From assembly GCA_016235345.1 (NCBI GenBank), contig JACRLG010000015.1:62001-126000 (forward strand): a stretch of 64,000 nucleotides of DNA. Direction: 5' to 3'. The translations under genes were made by a program, and so were the position numbers. The notes beneath the pieces were generated by a model. The model was given only the letters and a program-made list of their open reading frames with translations. It was not told where the DNA came from and searched no databases. This DNA comes from Deltaproteobacteria bacterium (lineage in GTDB: Bacteria > Desulfobacterota > Desulfobacteria > Desulfobacterales > Desulfatibacillaceae). Positions within the stretch are counted from its first letter, which is position 1. Each line of letters opens with the position of its first letter. Below, piece by piece: positions 60,955 to 64,000 of the stretch.

Positions 60955-62757
60955 ATGAATCCCAAGAATGGCGCGACAGTCGGGAAAACGGTTCCCACGG
61001 TTCCGGGGTACCTCAATGAAATCGCACCTTACGAGGCGGGAAAACCCATAGAGGAGCTGGAGCGGGAGCTTGGAATCAGAAATTCCATCAAGCTCGCTTC
61101 CAACGAAAATCCGCTGGGGCCTTCTCCAAAAGCTGTTCAGGCGGCCACTGCCGCGCTTTCCCGCCTGCACCGCTACCCGGATTCGGCGGCACGGGTCCTC
61201 ACCGCCCGGCTCGCCGAAAAACTTGGGGTTCCCGAACCGACGCTGGTTCTCGGCAACGGCAGCGACGAAGTGATACAGATGCTGGCCACGGTGTTCTTCC
61301 AGCCCGGCGATGAGGCCGTCATGAGCGAGTCCTGCTTTCTCATGTACCCCATCGCAACGGCCTCCGAGGGGGCAACCGCCGTTAAGGTCCCGCTGAAGGG
61401 CCTTTTCCCGGACCTTTTTGCCATGAGCCGGGCCGTCACCGAAAAAACCCGGATGATCTTCGTGAACACCCCCTTGAACCCCACCGGCGCGCACCTGAAA
61501 AAATCCGAGTTCGAGACGTTTTTGAAGGATGTGCCGGAAAATGTGCTGGTGGTTCTGGACGAGGCCTACGTGGAGTTCGCCCGCGACCCCCTTGGCGTCA
61601 ACGGCCTCGATTATATCGGAAAAGACCCACGGGTGGTGGTGCTTCGGACCTTCTCCAAGCTCTACGGCCTCGCGGGCCTCCGGGTGGGCTACGGTATCAT
61701 GGATCCGGAAATCGCAGGGTATCTGAACCGCATCCGCATTCCCTTCAATACCAACCTCGTGGCCCAGGAGGCCGCCATCGCGGCGCTTACAGACGAGGAC
61801 TACGTGGCCGAAACCCTGAAAACCGTGCACGAAGGCCTGGATTTCCTCTATCGGGGCCTCTCGGAGCTTGGTTTTTCCTATCACGAGACCCAGTCCAATT
61901 TTTTTCTGATCGACGTATCCCCAAGGGACGGCAAGGAGGTTTTTAACGCCATGCTCCGGGAGGGGGTCATCATACGGGCCATGAACGCCTACGGAATGCC
62001 CCGGTACATCAGGGTATCCGTGGGAAAACCCGATGAGAACCAAAGGTTCCTGGAAGCCTTCGCCAAGGTCATGGGCAAAGGCTCCGGGCGCAGGCCGCCC
62101 ATCGTCACCATAGACGGCCCAAGCGGAGCGGGCAAGACCACCGTGGGAAAACTGCTCGCCCAAAGGCTTGGCTTCACCTACGTGGACACAGGCGCGCTCT
62201 ACCGGGGCCTTGCGGTGATCGCCCGCGAGGCCGGGGTGTCCGCCGACGACGACCAAGGGCTTGCCGGTCTGTGCGACAGGACGTCCCTCGCCTTCAGGCC
62301 GGGAATCGACGGCTCCAGGCTTTTTGCGGGGGACCGCGACATCACAGATCTTCTTCGCACCCCTGAAATCTCCATGCTCTCATCCGCAGTTTCCGCGCGT
62401 CCCTGCGTCAGAGCCTGGCTTTTGTCGGTCCAAAGGGAGCTTGGAAAGGACGGCGGCGCGGTTTTCGAGGGCAGGGACACCGGAACAGTGGTCTTTCCCG
62501 ATGCTTCCGCAAAATTTTTCCTCAGGGCCGATCCAAAAATCCGCGCCCTTCGCAGATACCAGGAACTGCTGGCAAAGGGCTCAAGCGTAAGCCTTTCTGA
62601 TGTCGAGCGGGACATGGAAAAGCGGGACGAAAATGACTCGAAACGAGCCCTTGCGCCCCTGAAACCCGCAGAAGACGCCGTTATTCTTGATTCCACGGCC
62701 CTTACCATAGAAGAGGTGGTGGAAGCGATGATTGAAAGGGTCGAAAGCCTTTCCTGA
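60955..62757 (+). CDS. Fusion of histidinol-phosphate aminotransferase (HisC) and cytidylate kinase (Cmk)
   Basis: 600 residues. Residues 1 to about 372 are a full HisC: IKLASNENPLGPSP, GNGSDEVIQML, DEAYVEFA and the PLP lysine (Lys235) in TFSKLYGLAGLRVGYG. Residues about 380-600 are a full Cmk: the P-loop DGPSGAGKTTVGK (about 386-398), DTGALYRGLAV, EGRDTGTVVFPDA and RDENDSKRALAPL. The frame is uninterrupted, with a short KGSGRRPP linker. ATG 60955 has AAGGA upstream; GTG 60937 is possible. Cmk phosphorylates CMP/dCMP; HisC converts imidazole-acetol phosphate or a related keto acid. rpsA follows, the usual neighbour of cmk. Confidence 0.93.
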   Translation: MNPKNGATVGKTVPTVPGYLNEIAPYEAGKPIEELERELGIRNSIKLASNENPLGPSPKAVQAATAALSRLHRYPDSAARVLTARLAEKLGVPEPTLVLGNGSDEVIQMLATVFFQPGDEAVMSESCFLMYPIATASEGATAVKVPLKGLFPDLFAMSRAVTEKTRMIFVNTPLNPTGAHLKKSEFETFLKDVPENVLVVLDEAYVEFARDPLGVNGLDYIGKDPRVVVLRTFSKLYGLAGLRVGYGIMDPEIAGYLNRIRIPFNTNLVAQEAAIAALTDEDYVAETLKTVHEGLDFLYRGLSELGFSYHETQSNFFLIDVSPRDGKEVFNAMLREGVIIRAMNAYGMPRYIRVSVGKPDENQRFLEAFAKVMGKGSGRRPPIVTIDGPSGAGKTTVGKLLAQRLGFTYVDTGALYRGLAVIAREAGVSADDDQGLAGLCDRTSLAFRPGIDGSRLFAGDRDITDLLRTPEISMLSSAVSARPCVRAWLLSVQRELGKDGGAVFEGRDTGTVVFPDASAKFFLRADPKIRALRRYQELLAKGSSVSLSDVERDMEKRDENDSKRALAPLKPAEDAVILDSTALTIEEVVEAMIERVESLS

Positions 62758-62810
62758 AAAGTAACCAGGGACAAGTTGACAGCCCTTTACGCAAGGCCAT
62801 CAAATGTCTT

Positions 62811-62839
62811 TTGACTTGCCTCGATTTATCTGCTATGAG
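62811..62839 (+). promoter_or_regulatory. Probable sigma-70 promoter of rpsA
   Basis: TTGACT at 62811-62816 and TATGAG at 62834-62839 with a 17-base spacer. A second TTGACA lies upstream at 62775-62780. It falls in the 153 bases between the hisC-cmk stop and rpsA. Confidence 0.65.
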
Positions 62840-62910
62840 GATTCGTTTTTAAAATGCAGCAACGCCCGAAGCGGTCCGGGCGAAATCTCGTGAAGGGGGT
62901 ACCTCTTTTG

Positions 62911-64000
62911 ATGGACGATACGGAAATGGACGAACTGGTGGTAGAGGAACGTAACAACGAAACCGATACCGAGATGGATGAGGTCGTGAAGAAGCCCTCG
63001 CCCAAGGCGATGGTTACGACCAGGATGAACCTGGATGACGAGGCCGAAGACACCGGCCCATCCGAGTTCCAAACACTCTATGAGGAGAGTTTCAAGCGCT
63101 TCGACGAAGGCGAGGTTGTCCACGGGCGCATAGTCCAGGTGGACAAGGAATTCGTCCTGGTGGACATCGGATACAAATCCGAGGGGATGATCCCCATTCG
63201 TGAGTTCTACGAGCCTGACGGCACCATGAGCGCCAAAGTTGGCGACGAGGTGGACGTCATGGTGGAACGCCTGGAATCCGACGAGGAAGGCGTCATCGTC
63301 TCCAAGGAAAAGGCGTCCAAGATAAAGGTCTGGGAAGAAATCAAGAAGGCCTACGAGGAAGACGGCACCGTCACCGGCGTCATCACCCACAGGGTCAAGG
63401 GCGGCTTCTCAGTGGATATCGGGGTCCAGGCATTTCTGCCCGGCTCCCAGGTTGATCTGCGGCCCGTGCGCGACCTGGATGCAATGGTTTCCAAGACCTT
63501 CACTTTCAAGGTTTTAAAATACAACCGCAAGCGCAGCAACATCGTGCTTTCCCGCAGGGTCATACTGGAGAAGGAACGCGAAACCCAGCGCTCCACCACC
63601 CTGTCCGCCATCCACGTCGGCAAGGTCATGCAGGGCCAGGTAAAGAACATCACCGAATACGGCGTGTTCGTGGACCTTGGCGGCATAGACGGCCTTCTGC
63701 ACATCACGGACATCTCCTGGGGCCGTGTGAAGCACCCCAACGAGCTTTTCTCCGTTGGCGACACCATCAACGTGAAGGTTCTCGATCTCGACCTCGAGCG
63801 CGAGCGCGTGTCCCTTGGCATGAAGCAGTTGAAGCCCGATCCGTGGTCGCTGGCAATGGAGCGCTACCCGGTTGGGACCAAGGTTTCCGGCAAGGTGGTG
63901 AGCCTCACCGATTACGGCGCCTTCGTCGAGCTTGAAGAGGGCATCGAGGGCTTGATCCACGTGTCCGAAATGAGCTGGACCAAAAAGGTGCGCCACCCGT
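62911..64000 (+). CDS. rpsA: 30S ribosomal protein S1 (3' truncated by window edge)
   Basis: 363 codons are present. After an acidic N-terminus (DDTEMDELVVEERNNETDTE) come S1 RNA-binding domains at about 68-140 (GEVVHGRIVQVDKEFVLVDIG), 152-220 (GTVTGVITHRVKGGFSVDIG), 237-310 (GQVKNITEYGVFVDLGGIDGLLHITDISW) and the beginning of a fourth (GTKVSGKVVSLTDYGAFVELEEGIEGLIHVSEMSW). ATG 62911 with AAGGGGG upstream is preferred, but ATG 62854 is in frame and open. S1 helps mRNAs bind the 30S subunit. It runs out of the window. Confidence 0.96.
   Translation, partial: MDDTEMDELVVEERNNETDTEMDEVVKKPSPKAMVTTRMNLDDEAEDTGPSEFQTLYEESFKRFDEGEVVHGRIVQVDKEFVLVDIGYKSEGMIPIREFYEPDGTMSAKVGDEVDVMVERLESDEEGVIVSKEKASKIKVWEEIKKAYEEDGTVTGVITHRVKGGFSVDIGVQAFLPGSQVDLRPVRDLDAMVSKTFTFKVLKYNRKRSNIVLSRRVILEKERETQRSTTLSAIHVGKVMQGQVKNITEYGVFVDLGGIDGLLHITDISWGRVKHPNELFSVGDTINVKVLDLDLERERVSLGMKQLKPDPWSLAMERYPVGTKVSGKVVSLTDYGAFVELEEGIEGLIHVSEMSWTKKVRHP

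Noticed and set aside
60817-62256. Long open frame antisense to the hisC-cmk fusion
   Set aside because: It mirrors a strongly supported gene, has no family features, and is explained by GC-rich third positions.

Overview
The window reads as part of a bacterial chromosome, GC-rich and densely coded. It most likely comes from a Desulfobacterota (deltaproteobacterial, Desulfobacterales-like) anaerobe. This is an inference from gene content: several acyl-CoA handling enzymes (CoA ligases, an SCP2-type thiolase, an AidB-like acyl-CoA dehydrogenase, a CoA-transferase fused to a GNAT domain), a CooT-type nickel protein beside a DUF3842 protein, a sigma-54 type pilin promoter, and Gram-negative envelope genes (LptE, type II secretion). 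I saw no phage, plasmid, transposase or CRISPR sequence.

Layout. 1-7.5 kb: acyl-CoA metabolism, with a pair of duplicated tiny membrane proteins. 7.8-12.7 kb: a class II aldolase, a NUDIX hydrolase, a short type II secretion set (gspF, gspG, a GspH-like pseudopilin) and pgsA, followed by tRNA-Gly and tRNA-Cys. 13.2-19.5 kb (minus strand): an isoprenoid/DNA-repair operon xseA-xseB-ispA-dxs-tlyA ending in a TPR protein. 19.5-20.0 kb: a gene-free stretch with an intergenic repeat and a good candidate for the chromosomal dif site, half of which is mirrored into a hairpin. 20-36.6 kb: surface glycan and pilus region. It holds a type IV pilin with a sigma-54 promoter, two separate pairs of a TMTC-like membrane/TPR protein with a dolichol-phosphate-mannose-synthase-like GT2 (both pairs overlap by 4 bp), a further multispanning protein, an NDP-sugar pyrophosphorylase and an NAD-dependent epimerase. 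An acyl-CoA dehydrogenase, an ankyrin protein and CBS-domain proteins lie between them. 36.7-41.5 kb (minus): a Gld-like ABC exporter set (ATPase, permease, GldG-like, DUF4340). 42.2-45.0 kb: an orphan DctP-type binding protein with a C-terminal peptidoglycan-binding domain, an HAD phosphatase and a Rossmann protein. 45.2-50.1 kb (minus): parA-parB-NYN-DUF3842-cooT and an IspH-UbiA fusion. 50.3-55 kb: rpsT, a methyltransferase, lptE, leuS. 55.1-64 kb: a cupin remnant, a second DctP-PGBD protein, a DegT aminotransferase, an alpha/beta hydrolase, an RlmD-like methyltransferase, a hisC-cmk fusion and the start of rpsA.

The isoprenoid theme recurs: dxs, ispA and ispH make prenyl diphosphates, and polyprenyl-phosphate sugars would feed the TMTC-like glycosyltransferases. 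The best candidate for an undescribed system is the pilin / TMTC-like / DPM-synthase-like cassette at 23.5-26.9 kb and its relative at 31.7-36.6 kb. Starts were moved from the longest frame wherever a clear ribosome binding site, domain start or 4-bp overlap supported a different codon.
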